Under the pieces are notes generated by a model. The model ran no database searches. It was not told where the DNA came from and worked only from the letters and a program-made list of their open reading frames with translations. Shown here piece after piece: positions 25,855 to 34,568 of a stretch of DNA of 44,822 nucleotides (position 1 is its first letter; the number at the start of each line of letters is the position of its first letter). The DNA comes from DATGMS01 sp040905145 (GTDB taxonomy: Bacteria > Bacteroidota > Bacteroidia > Cytophagales > Cyclobacteriaceae), in assembly GCA_040905145.1 (NCBI GenBank), contig JBBDSC010000077.1, positions 1 through 44,822 on the forward strand, in the 5' to 3' direction. Both the position numbers and the translations under genes were made by a program.

Positions 25855-26187
25855 ATGGAAACGTACTATAATCCAAGGGATTTAAAGAAGTTTGGTAAAA
25901 TTGCGGAATTTCAGCCAAAATTGGCGGAAAAATTCTTTGACTACTATGGGGAAGTCTTTAAAGAAGGAGCATTGACCGCCAGGGAAAAATCATTGATCGC
26001 TCTTGCGGTTGCCCATACCGTCCAATGCCCCTACTGCATTGATGCCTTCACTACAGATACTTTGGAGAAAGGCTGTGATGAAGAGCAAATGATGGAGGCC
26101 GTGCATGTAGCCGCAGCGATTAGAGGAGGGGCCAGTTTAGTACATGGCGTTCAAATGATGAACAAGGCCAAAGAAATCTCCATGTAA
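25855..26187 (+). CDS. Arsenosugar biosynthesis-associated AhpD-like protein
   Basis: A 110-residue carboxymuconolactone decarboxylase/AhpD-fold protein. The CxxC pair is in HTVQCPYCIDAFT near residue 60, followed by the typical helix EEQMMEAVHVAAAIRGGASLVHG. A specific family of such peroxidase-like proteins travels with arsenosugar genes, and the next gene is arsS, so I assign it there. Its biochemical role is not established; a thiol redox role on an arsenical is a reasonable guess. It is 27 bases upstream of arsS. Confidence 0.85.
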   Translation: METYYNPRDLKKFGKIAEFQPKLAEKFFDYYGEVFKEGALTAREKSLIALAVAHTVQCPYCIDAFTTDTLEKGCDEEQMMEAVHVAAAIRGGASLVHGVQMMNKAKEISM

Positions 26188-26214
26188 CAAGATTTTAATT
26201 TAAAATAAAAAATT

Positions 26215-27261
26215 GTGAAATCACTTGCAGCACAAGGTCAGTCACTGGCTAAAGGCAAAGCACAAATCCACCTTTTAGAGTCCACGTCGGTTAACGGCTT
26301 TAAACATTTGAAGTTTAAAGATAAATTAAGAGAAGTGGGTGCTTTCCCCTTAAAGCCCAAAAGCATTGATGTTTTTCAGATCAATCTGGGGAAGATGTGC
26401 AATCAGGTGTGCAAGCATTGTCATGTTGACGCCGGGCCGGACCGGAAAGAAATCATGACTCGCGAGACCATGCAGCTTTGCCTTAAGGCCGTTAAAGAAA
26501 GCCATGCAAAAGTGGTGGATTTAACTGGAGGTGCTCCTGAAATGAACCCGCATTTCAGATGGTTTGTGGAAGAATTGTCTTTATTGGACAAGGAAATTAT
26601 CGTGAGGTGTAATTTGACCATCATAGTGGCCAATCCAAAATATAACGACCTTCCTGAATTCTATAAAAAGCACCATTGTGAAGTAGTTTCTTCCCTTCCC
26701 TATTTTACTGCCGTCAAAACGGATTCACAAAGAGGGACAGGCGTTTTTGAGAAATCGATAAAAGCACTGGAAATGCTGAATGCGGTAGGCTATGGAATAG
26801 AAGGTACAGGCCTGAAGTTAAATTTGGTGTATAATCCATCGGGCGCTTTTTTGCCTGCGGATGAGAAATCGCTGAAGGCACAATTTCAAAAGAAATTAAA
26901 AACACAATATGACATTGTTTTCAATGAGCTGTACACCATCACCAATTTGCCGGTCAGCCGGTTTTTGGAGTACCTGGTGAGAAGTGGAAACTATGAAAAT
27001 TACATGGAAAAGTTGATCCACAGTTTTAATCCTGCTGCTGTTTTGAATGTTATGTGCAGAAACACCATTTCAGTAAGCTGGGACGGCTATATTTATGATT
27101 GCGATTTCAACCAGATGTTGGATTTGCCAGTAGCTTGTGGTGCTGTTCATATAAGGGATTTTAATAGGGAGCAGTTGATCAACCGGGAAATCACCACCAA
27201 AAAGCACTGTTTTGGCTGTACTGCCGGGGCAGGGAGCAGTTGTGGAGGAAGCACTACATGA
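26215..27261 (+). CDS. arsS: Arsenosugar biosynthesis radical SAM protein ArsS
   Basis: A 348-residue radical-SAM protein, starting at GTG. The CxxxCxxC cluster motif is in INLGKMCNQVCKHCHVDAGPDRKE near residue 60, followed by VDLTGGAPEMNPHFRWFVEEL. The C-terminal DUF3641 region carries more cysteines (LNVMCRNTISVSWDGYIYDCDFNQML and KKHCFGCTAGAGSSCGGS). ArsS is thought to join an adenosyl-derived group to dimethylarsenite in arsenosugar formation. The methyltransferase arsM that would make the substrate is not in this cluster. The stop overlaps the next start by four bases (ATGA). Confidence 0.93.
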   Translation: MKSLAAQGQSLAKGKAQIHLLESTSVNGFKHLKFKDKLREVGAFPLKPKSIDVFQINLGKMCNQVCKHCHVDAGPDRKEIMTRETMQLCLKAVKESHAKVVDLTGGAPEMNPHFRWFVEELSLLDKEIIVRCNLTIIVANPKYNDLPEFYKKHHCEVVSSLPYFTAVKTDSQRGTGVFEKSIKALEMLNAVGYGIEGTGLKLNLVYNPSGAFLPADEKSLKAQFQKKLKTQYDIVFNELYTITNLPVSRFLEYLVRSGNYENYMEKLIHSFNPAAVLNVMCRNTISVSWDGYIYDCDFNQMLDLPVACGAVHIRDFNREQLINREITTKKHCFGCTAGAGSSCGGSTT

Positions 27262-27866
27262 AGAAAGAAGATGCAATAATAATTTTTCAAAAAAAGCCTG
27301 AAAGGGGAAAAGTTAAAACAAGATTGGCAAAAACCATTGGGGATGAAAAAGCGGTAGAAGTGTATCAATATCTGCTTGACCACACCCATCAACAAGTAGC
27401 CTTATTACATGTTCCTACTTTTGTCTTTTTTGACAAGGAAGTTCAGCCTGAATTCTTACGGAACAGGAATTATCACAGTGCCATCCAAAGTCCGGGAAAC
27501 CTTGGAGAAAAGATGAAATCCGCCTTTCAGGAAGTGTTTGACCAAGGGTATCAAAAAGCCGTTATTATCGGAACCGACTGTAAAGAATTGGAGGCTGAAA
27601 TTTTGAGTGGTGCCATAAATTCCCTTGAATCACATGATTTGGTCATTGGGCCGGCATTGGATGGGGGGTATTATTTATTGGGCATGAAGAAAATACATCC
27701 ACCTTTGTTCGAAAATAAAGAATGGAGCAGTTCCACTGTCTTTTCTGATAGCATGAAAGATGTAAAAAACCTGGGATTGGATACGTGCATTTTAAAAGAA
27801 TTATCTGATGTGGATATTTATGAAGATATGGGAGATAGATTAAAGGTTATTTTAGGTATCGATTAA
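27258..27866 (+). CDS. TIGR04282-type glycosyltransferase of the arsenosugar cluster
   Basis: A 202-residue GT-A fold protein of the DUF2064 family. It shows AIIIFQKKPERGKVKTRLAKTIGDEKAVEVYQYLL at the N-terminus, GTDCKELEAEIL near residue 104 and the family motif DLVIGPALDGGYYLLGM near residue 127. I start it at ATG 27258, which overlaps the arsS stop by four bases (translational coupling). Members of this family accompany arsS and are assumed to add or modify the sugar part of the arsenosugar. A hairpin terminator follows. Confidence 0.9.
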   Translation: MKKEDAIIIFQKKPERGKVKTRLAKTIGDEKAVEVYQYLLDHTHQQVALLHVPTFVFFDKEVQPEFLRNRNYHSAIQSPGNLGEKMKSAFQEVFDQGYQKAVIIGTDCKELEAEILSGAINSLESHDLVIGPALDGGYYLLGMKKIHPPLFENKEWSSSTVFSDSMKDVKNLGLDTCILKELSDVDIYEDMGDRLKVILGID

Positions 27867-27886
27867 TGTGACTAACAAAACTAATG

Positions 27887-27935
27887 ATCATCCTAAAGGT
27901 AAGCTTACGCCCTTAGGGTGATTTTGGCCTTTTTT
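27887..27935 (+). terminator. Terminator of the arsenosugar operon
   Basis: ATCATCCTAAAGG (27887-27899) pairs with CCCTTAGGGTGAT (27910-27922), with one mismatch and one G-U pair, followed by TTTGGCCTTTTTT. It lies 20 bases after the last stop codon. Confidence 0.7.
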
Positions 27936-28094
27936 ATCCGCAGGGCTACACCCTGCGTTATGGTATGGCCGCTCCCTCGGGGCTCAATATGGATCCTGTT
28001 CACATGACTATGGAAGCTATCTTTAACTTATCCGCTTATACCCGATGCAGAAGGACACGAAAACAAAAATCCATATAGGGGCCACAAAAAAAAA

Positions 28095-28176
28095 GCCCTG
28101 AAAGGGCGATTTACCACAACATCGGGTAAAGCCCGATGGAGTAAAATATAATGAAAAGCAACAGCCCTGAAAGGGC
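28095..28176. repeat. GCCCTGAAAGGGC palindromes flanking a second palindrome
   Basis: Two identical GCCCTGAAAGGGC units lie at 28095-28107 and 28164-28176, with CATCGGGTAAAGCCCGATG between them at 28120-28138. This is a mosaic, REP-like intergenic cluster of the kind common in Bacteroidota. Confidence 0.75.
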
Positions 28177-28205
28177 GGAAGGCATGGGGCAAAGTTAAGT
28201 GGATT

Positions 28206-28238
28206 AAAAAGAGCCTGCTGATAAAGCAGGCTCTTTTT
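28206..28238. terminator. Bidirectional intrinsic terminator after gltD
   Basis: GAGCCTGCT (28211-28219) and AGCAGGCTC (28225-28233) form a perfect 9-bp stem around GATAA, flanked by AAAAA and TTTTT. It serves gltD on the minus strand and would stop plus-strand read-through. Confidence 0.92.
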
Positions 28239-28258
28239 ACCATATTAACCTTATCACC

Positions 28259-29737
28259 TCAACTATTTATTTCCATGCTTTCCGCATTGTGGAAATGTGA
28301 ACGGTCCCTTAATGGAAGGGATGATTTTCCTTGTAGGAACAGATCGGCCTGCACGGCACATTCCCTGCCTTCAGCAATCGCCCAGACCACTAAAGATTGG
28401 CCCCTGCGCATATCCCCTGCCAGAAAGACTCTCGCATTGGTGCTTTGGTAATCCTTGGATTTAGGCAAGGTGTTCTCCAATAAGCCAACCCCAAAAGCTT
28501 CCAATAATCCATTTTGCTTTGGACCTGTGTAGCCTATAGCAAGAAGTGCCAAATCACAGGGCAAGGTTCTTTCTGTACCTTGGATCTCAAAAAACTGCAT
28601 CTTGCCGTTTTCTTCTTTCCACTCGATTTCCACAATTTTCAAACCTGTAACATTGCCTTGTTCATCGCTGGTGAACTCTTTGGTCAAAACAGACCACATC
28701 CTTTCAGCCCCCTCTTCATGCGAACTGGAAGTTCTCAGTGTCATGGGCCATTCCGGCCAAGGGTTCAATACAGTCCGTTGTTGTGGTGGCTTGGGCAATA
28801 GCTCCAGTTGCACAACAGAAGCTGCACCGTGGCGGTTCGAAGTACCGATACAATCACTTCCGGTGTCCCCCCCTCCAATCACAAGCACGTGTTTTCCTTT
28901 GGCACTTATCGGGTTTTCCGGAAGTTCTCCCGCAATTACCTGGTTTTGCCTTCCCAGGAATTCCATGGCAAAATGGACACCTGTAGCTTCCCGCCCCTTA
29001 ATTTTAAGGTCCCTGGGCTGCTGTGCTCCGGTAGACAATACCACGGCATCAAAATTTTTCAGGATATCATCTGCTTTAACCTGTGAACCTATTTCCATGC
29101 CTGTGGAGAATATCACCCCTTCTTTTTTCATGATATCGATCCTTCGGTCAATGACCCATTTTTCCAATTTGAAATCCGGGATTCCATACCTCAAGAGGCC
29201 GCCTACCTGATTATCTTTTTCAAAGACAGTCACTTCATGACCTGCCATATTGAGTTGGTCCGCTGCTGCAAGGCCCGCGGGACCGGCACCGATGACCGCC
29301 ACTTTTTTACCCGTTCTGTGGGTAGGTATTCTGGGCTTGGCAATTCCCAGTTCGTAGGCTTTTTCAGCGATCTGCTTTTCTATTAATTCTATGGTAACCG
29401 GATCTTTATTGATGCCCAATACACAACTTGCCTCGCAAGGTGCGGGACAGATCCTGCCTGTGAATTCCGGAAAGTTGTTTGTGCCCTTCAAAATATGATA
29501 GGCTTCTTCCCATTCATTATTGTATACCCTGTCGTTGAATTCCGGGATGACATTCCCCAAGGGACAGCCCTGATGGCAGAAAGGCACCCCACAGTCCATG
29601 CATCTTGCTGCCTGATGATTTAAAGTCTGTGCATTTATTGGTTGATATACTTCTTTATAATCACTGATACGGTCCTGGGGGGAACGCGATGTGGGCATTT
29701 CCCTTTTATATTTGATAAATCCTTCTTTCTCTCCCAT
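28259..29737 (-). CDS. gltD: Glutamate synthase small subunit
   Basis: GltD supplies NAD(P)H electrons to GltB in the GOGAT reaction. The 492-residue protein has an N-terminal iron-sulfur domain with CMDCGVPFCHQGCPLGN (Cys46-58) and CPAPCEASCVLGI, an FAD motif VIGAGPAGLAAADQL near residue 150 and an NAD(P)H motif VIGGGDTGSDCIGTSNRHGA near residue 287. The C-terminal FLAGDMRRGQSLVVWAI closes the FAD site. It starts one base after the gltB stop, so the subunits are translated together. Confidence 0.97.
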   Translation of the reverse strand: MGEKEGFIKYKREMPTSRSPQDRISDYKEVYQPINAQTLNHQAARCMDCGVPFCHQGCPLGNVIPEFNDRVYNNEWEEAYHILKGTNNFPEFTGRICPAPCEASCVLGINKDPVTIELIEKQIAEKAYELGIAKPRIPTHRTGKKVAVIGAGPAGLAAADQLNMAGHEVTVFEKDNQVGGLLRYGIPDFKLEKWVIDRRIDIMKKEGVIFSTGMEIGSQVKADDILKNFDAVVLSTGAQQPRDLKIKGREATGVHFAMEFLGRQNQVIAGELPENPISAKGKHVLVIGGGDTGSDCIGTSNRHGAASVVQLELLPKPPQQRTVLNPWPEWPMTLRTSSSHEEGAERMWSVLTKEFTSDEQGNVTGLKIVEIEWKEENGKMQFFEIQGTERTLPCDLALLAIGYTGPKQNGLLEAFGVGLLENTLPKSKDYQSTNARVFLAGDMRRGQSLVVWAIAEGRECAVQADLFLQGKSSLPLRDRSHFHNAESMEINS

Positions 29738-29738
29738 C

Positions 29739-32700
29739 TTAAACTAATGTTTTTGTTTGTTCTAAAGCCCTCTTTCTCAACACTTCTTTATATTCTGTTG
29801 GGATTACTTTGATAAACTGGTCTTTGGCTGTCTCCCAATTTTGAAGCAATTTTTCTGCAAGCCCGCTTCTTGTGAGATTAAGGTGCTTTTTCAATGAATT
29901 TTTTATGATGACAAAATCATCTTCATTTAGAGGGTCTATCTCTACCATTTCTTTATTGATACTCCCCATATTGCTTTCGAGAATGTAAGCAATACCGCCG
30001 CTCATACCAGCAGCAAAGTTTCTTCCGATTTCTCCCAGCACAATCACTTGGCCTCCTGTCATGTATTCACAGCCATGATCGCCTATTCCTTCTACCACAG
30101 CTTCTACGCCCGAATTACGGACGCAAAACCTTTCACCGGCTTTTCCATTTATAAAGGCTTCCCCTGAGGTGGCACCATAAAATGCCACGTTACCCACTAT
30201 AATATTATCTTCGGCCACGAAATTGGCATTCCTGCTGGGATAAACCACCAGTTTACCTCCTGAGAGGCCTTTACCAAAATAGTCATTGACTTCGCCTTCC
30301 AACTCAAAAGTGATGCCTTTGGCCAGAAAACCCCCAAAGGTCTGTCCGGCAGATCCATGGAATTTATATTGAATAGTTTCATCCGGTAAACCTACACTTC
30401 CAAAAATCTTTGATACCTCATTGGATAGCATGGCGCCAACCGTCCTGTCTGTATTTCTTATCTCAAAGGTTCCCTGCACGGTGCTTACTTGCTCGAGGGC
30501 AGGGAGTGCTTCCTTGATCAATTTTCTGTCCAGTACTTTTTTAAGCCGGAAATCTTGATCAATTTGCTTGTGGATACCCACATGGTCGGGTACTACTACT
30601 TTATGGAAAATAGGGGTTAAATCCAATTTATCCCATTTCCAATGGTTTAAATGACCTGTGGATTTGAGCACATTGCTCTGTCCTACCATTTCGTTAATGG
30701 TCCTAAAGCCAAGTGAAGCCATGATTTCACGGAGATCTTGGGCAAGGAACCTAAAGAAATTCACCACATGGTCAGGATTGCCGGTAAATAGCTTTCTTAA
30801 TTCAGGATTTTGGGTAGCAATGCCTACGGGGCAGGTGTTCAAATGACATTTTCTCATCATGATACAACCTTCTACCACCAATGCCCCGGTGGAAATCCCC
30901 CATTCTTCCGCACCTAACAGTGCTGCAATGGCCAAATCCCTTCCAGTTCTTAGCTGGCCATCGGTTTGCAAGGTCACCCGGTTCCTGAGGTTGTTCTTTA
31001 CCAAGGTTTGGTGGGCTTCAGCCAGTCCCAATTCCCATGGAAGGCCAGCATGGCGGATGGAACTCAAGGGAGATGCCCCTGTCCCTCCATCGGCACCTGA
31101 AATAAGGATTACATCGGATTGTGCTTTTGCCACACCTGCGGCCACTGTACCTACGCCTGCCTGAGAAACCAATTTAACATTGATCCTGGCTTTTCGGTTG
31201 GCATTTTTAAGATCGTAGATGAGCTGGGCCAAATCCTCAATGGAATAGATATCATGGTGAGGTGGGGGCGAAATCAGCCCCACTCCCGGAGTAGAGTGTC
31301 TTACCCTTCCTATCCAATCATCTACTTTATGTCCAGGCAATTGGCCTCCTTCACCTGGTTTTGCACCTTGGGCCATTTTAATCTGTAATTCTTCCGCATT
31401 GGAAAGATAATTACTGGTAACGCCAAACCGTCCTGAAGCTACCTGTTTGATGGCCGATCTTTCCCAATCGCCGTTATCCTTTCTGGCAAAGCGTATTTCA
31501 TCTTCCCCTCCTTCACCACAGTTACTTTTAGCCCCTATACGGTTCATAGCTATGGCCAAAGTGGTATGGGCTTCATGGGAAATGGAGCCGAAGGACATGG
31601 CACCTGTAGCAAAACGTTTCATGATTTTTTCTACAGGTTCCACCTCCTCAAGTGGGATTGAAATGCTTTTCTTAAACTCAAAAAGGCCTCTAATCGTTAA
31701 AGCGTCCTTGGTTTGGTCGTTTATTTTTTCCGCAAATTTTTTGTAAAGTTGATAATCATTGTTCCGGGTTGATTTTTGTAGCAGGTGGATCGTCTCAGGG
31801 TTGAACATATGTTTCTCACCCCTTCTCTTCCATTGATAAATCCCTCCGGCCTCCAATACAAGGTTATCCGTTTCATAAGCGGCGTGATGTCTCACAAGTA
31901 CCTCTTCCGCTAATTCATCAAATGAAATACCGCTGATCCTACTTACCGTTCCTTTAAAACACCTTTCAATAACCTCTGGTCCCAGTCCGATGGCTTCAAA
32001 TATCTGTGCGGCCTGATAGGATTGCAGCGTGCTGATCCCCATTTTTGAGAGTACTTTCAGTAGCCCTTTTCCAATAGCTGCCTTATAATTCTCGAACAGC
32101 TGCTTTTGGGGGATGGTTTTACTTAGTGCCCCTTTTTCATTGAGGTCCAGTAAGGTCTCAAGTGCCAGGTAGGGATTGATTGCACTTGCACCATAACCAA
32201 TGACGGTAGCAAAATGATGTGTTTCCCTAATGTCCCCGGCCTCCACGATGAGACCAGCCTTGGTCCGGATTTTCTGATTGACCAAATGGTGATGAACTGC
32301 TCCCACCGCCAATAAGGAGGGGATAGGAGCCGTTCCTTCCTGGCAAGACCTATCAGAGATAACCAGAATGTTTTTCCCGTTTTTTATGGCCTCTACAGCT
32401 TCTTGACAGATCCTATCCAGTGCCTGGAGCAATCTTCCGGGCTGGTGATCCGAAATAAACTGTGCATGGAGTGTATGGGAAAAATAACCCCGGCTTTCGA
32501 GATTTTTGATTTTCTCCATATCTTCATTTAAGAGAACCGGCTGGGAAATATGGATCTGCCGTGTATGCTGTGGGCTTTCCTCCAAAATGTTATAACCTTC
32601 CCCTATTCTGGTAAACAATGACATTACCAGCCTCTCCCGGATAGGATCGATAGGAGGATTGGACACCTGGGCAAATAACTGCTTGAAGTAATTTGAAATA

Positions 32701-34229
32701 TGCTGGCTTTGCTTGGACAGTACCGCTAATGGAGTATCGGCCCCCATGGAACCTAATGGTTCATAACTTGTATCTCCCATAGGTGCCAAGATCACCTTCA
32801 CATCTTCGGAGGTGTAACCAAAAATGGTTTGCCTCTTTTTAAGGTTTGCTGTGCTGTAAGGTATGGAAAGGCTCTTTGGTGCTGGGATCAAACGCAATTT
32901 CAGCCGCTCTTTTTTTATCCATTGTCCATAAGGCTTGTTCTCACAAACTGTAGCTTTAACCTCCTCATCAAATAGAATTTTACCATTTTCAAGATCCGCC
33001 AACATCATTCTTCCGGGGCTAATCCTCCCTTTTTCTGTGATGGTAGCTTCCCTTATAGGCAAAGCACCCGCTTCAGAAGATAGGATCAGCCGGTCATCGG
33101 AAGTGATAAAGTACCTCAAAGGCCTTAATCCATTTCTATCCAAAGTGGCCCCCAGGGATTTCCCATCAGTAAACAGCAAAGCAGCGGGCCCGTCCCATGG
33201 TTCAACCAAGGAGGCGTGGAATTTATAGAAGGACTTTCTTTTTTTGTCCATGGTTTTGTTATCCTGCCAGGCCTCGGGTATCAACATCATCATCACATGA
33301 GGAAGCTTTCTGCCAGTTAGGGTAAGCAATTCCACCATAAAATCCAGGTTGGCAGAATCAGAAAACTTATCGTTGGTGATAGGCATTAACTTAGCCAATT
33401 CTTCATCCGTGAAAAAAGAGGATTGCATGAGGCTTTCTTTTGATCTCATTTTGTTGAGATTGCCCCTGATGGTATTGATTTCCCCGTTATGGGAAATGTA
33501 CCTGAATGGTTGCGCCAATCGCCAATTGGGAAAAGTATTGGTGGAAAACCTGGAATGTACAATGGCCAGTGCGGAATTCAGCTTATTGTTTTGCAGATCT
33601 TTATAGAAAGGCAAAACCTGATCTGTCCTCAGCTGCCCTTTGAATATGAGCGTGAAAGTGCTGAAGCTGGCAAAATAGAAAGATTGATTAACGCCGGGAA
33701 CGGTCGTATTGATCTTCCGGGAGGCATAGTTCCTTAAGACGTACAGTTTCCTTTCCAGGGCGATCCCTGTTAGCCCTTCTTTATGCTTAACGAATACCTG
33801 CTCGATATTCGGCATGACTTCCAGAGCACCTGAACCAGGGACTGTTTCATCTACAGGCACTTCCCTGTAGCCAATCAAGTCAAAACCCAGTTCTTCGAGG
33901 ATCTGACCAAACAATACTCTGGATTTCTTATATAATTGTTTGTTTCTGGGGAAAAAAGTCATGCCCACTCCATAACTTCCCTCCTCAGGAATGGAAAAGC
34001 CAGTCCTTATAGTAACTTCCTTTAAGAAAGTGTGGGGCATTTGAATTAAAATACCCGCTCCATCTCCGGTCTTTGGATCACTGCCTCTTCCTCCCCGGTG
34101 CTCCATATTGCTGAGCATTAACAGTGCATCACTTATCGTTTCATGACTTTTATTGCCCTTCACATTTACAACTGCTCCAATGCCACAGGCGTCATGCTCA
34201 AATTGTGAACGATATAATCCTTGATTCAT
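29739..34229 (-). CDS. gltB: Glutamate synthase large subunit
   Basis: The 1496-residue large subunit makes two glutamates from glutamine and 2-oxoglutarate. After a short 14-residue pro-sequence, Cys15 in FEHDACGIG is the predicted N-terminal nucleophile of the glutaminase domain. The central and FMN domains follow, with KPGEGGQLPGHKVDDWIGRVRHSTPGVGLISPPPHHD and GADGGTGASPLSS. The 3Fe-4S motif is MMRKCHLNTCPVGIATQ, and the C-terminal beta-helix domain (GxxxGG-rich, from about residue 1250) ends the protein. Length is normal for the bacterial enzyme. Confidence 0.98.
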   Translation of the reverse strand: MNQGLYRSQFEHDACGIGAVVNVKGNKSHETISDALLMLSNMEHRGGRGSDPKTGDGAGILIQMPHTFLKEVTIRTGFSIPEEGSYGVGMTFFPRNKQLYKKSRVLFGQILEELGFDLIGYREVPVDETVPGSGALEVMPNIEQVFVKHKEGLTGIALERKLYVLRNYASRKINTTVPGVNQSFYFASFSTFTLIFKGQLRTDQVLPFYKDLQNNKLNSALAIVHSRFSTNTFPNWRLAQPFRYISHNGEINTIRGNLNKMRSKESLMQSSFFTDEELAKLMPITNDKFSDSANLDFMVELLTLTGRKLPHVMMMLIPEAWQDNKTMDKKRKSFYKFHASLVEPWDGPAALLFTDGKSLGATLDRNGLRPLRYFITSDDRLILSSEAGALPIREATITEKGRISPGRMMLADLENGKILFDEEVKATVCENKPYGQWIKKERLKLRLIPAPKSLSIPYSTANLKKRQTIFGYTSEDVKVILAPMGDTSYEPLGSMGADTPLAVLSKQSQHISNYFKQLFAQVSNPPIDPIRERLVMSLFTRIGEGYNILEESPQHTRQIHISQPVLLNEDMEKIKNLESRGYFSHTLHAQFISDHQPGRLLQALDRICQEAVEAIKNGKNILVISDRSCQEGTAPIPSLLAVGAVHHHLVNQKIRTKAGLIVEAGDIRETHHFATVIGYGASAINPYLALETLLDLNEKGALSKTIPQKQLFENYKAAIGKGLLKVLSKMGISTLQSYQAAQIFEAIGLGPEVIERCFKGTVSRISGISFDELAEEVLVRHHAAYETDNLVLEAGGIYQWKRRGEKHMFNPETIHLLQKSTRNNDYQLYKKFAEKINDQTKDALTIRGLFEFKKSISIPLEEVEPVEKIMKRFATGAMSFGSISHEAHTTLAIAMNRIGAKSNCGEGGEDEIRFARKDNGDWERSAIKQVASGRFGVTSNYLSNAEELQIKMAQGAKPGEGGQLPGHKVDDWIGRVRHSTPGVGLISPPPHHDIYSIEDLAQLIYDLKNANRKARINVKLVSQAGVGTVAAGVAKAQSDVILISGADGGTGASPLSSIRHAGLPWELGLAEAHQTLVKNNLRNRVTLQTDGQLRTGRDLAIAALLGAEEWGISTGALVVEGCIMMRKCHLNTCPVGIATQNPELRKLFTGNPDHVVNFFRFLAQDLREIMASLGFRTINEMVGQSNVLKSTGHLNHWKWDKLDLTPIFHKVVVPDHVGIHKQIDQDFRLKKVLDRKLIKEALPALEQVSTVQGTFEIRNTDRTVGAMLSNEVSKIFGSVGLPDETIQYKFHGSAGQTFGGFLAKGITFELEGEVNDYFGKGLSGGKLVVYPSRNANFVAEDNIIVGNVAFYGATSGEAFINGKAGERFCVRNSGVEAVVEGIGDHGCEYMTGGQVIVLGEIGRNFAAGMSGGIAYILESNMGSINKEMVEIDPLNEDDFVIIKNSLKKHLNLTRSGLAEKLLQNWETAKDQFIKVIPTEYKEVLRKRALEQTKTLV

Positions 34230-34438
34230 TATGTATTTATTTTAGATGGATTTTCCTTTTGAGTTGAATAATTTACAAAGAAAAAATCTTTTTTTAAAAT
34301 GTCAGCAATAAAAGAATAATAAAAATGAAATAACGGTCGATTATCTGATAAATAATTGCATTAAGCAGAATAGGCCTATGGGGGTAATATTAAACCTTAA
34401 CTTTTTCTTAATGGCGTAACAAAGGCAACACGTGACTG

Positions 34439-34446
34439 CAAAAATA
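34439..34446 (-). promoter_or_regulatory. Candidate -7 promoter box for gltBD
   Basis: The minus strand reads TATTTTTG, matching TAnnTTTG, with a TTTTG 22 bases further upstream as a possible -33 element. It would give a leader of about 200 bases before gltB. Confidence 0.35.
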
Positions 34447-34518
34447 ACTATATATTATGAAATCTGCAAAAAAAATGTTGAAGTTGAGCGGATATTTGGA
34501 CAGGATGCAACAGGGGGA

Positions 34519-34554
34519 AACCAATTATTTTTCAAAAAAAATAATTGGTTTTTG
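34519..34554. terminator. Hairpin after gldE
   Basis: AACCAATTATT and AATAATTGGTT form an A+T-rich stem, with T residues following on the plus strand and an A run before it on the minus strand. It lies 15 bases after the gldE stop. On the minus strand no T run follows, so its terminator role for gldE is uncertain. Confidence 0.45.
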
Positions 34555-34568
34555 TTTCAGGAAAAAAA

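Larger units (their letters stand above)
27867..28258. other. Gene-free stretch with mosaic palindromes and two terminators
   Basis: 392 bases between the arsenosugar operon and gltD, which converge. It contains the ars terminator, a CGCAGGGCTACACCCTGCG hairpin at about 27939-27957, two copies of GCCCTGAAAGGGC (28095-28107 and 28164-28176), the palindrome CATCGGGTAAAGCCCGATG (28120-28138) and the gltD terminator. No coding frame is convincing. Confidence 0.7.
34230..34568. other. Spacer between gldE and gltB
   Basis: 339 A+T-rich bases. It contains a hairpin AACCAATTATT/AATAATTGGTT at about 34519-34554 next to the gldE stop and a candidate gltB promoter box at 34439-34446. No coding frame was found, and in particular no gldD, which normally follows gldE in this group. 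Confidence 0.6.

Noticed and set aside
28095..28176. Possible CRISPR array from GCCCTGAAAGGGC units
   Set aside because: Two 13-base palindromes with a different palindrome between them are not repeats and spacers.
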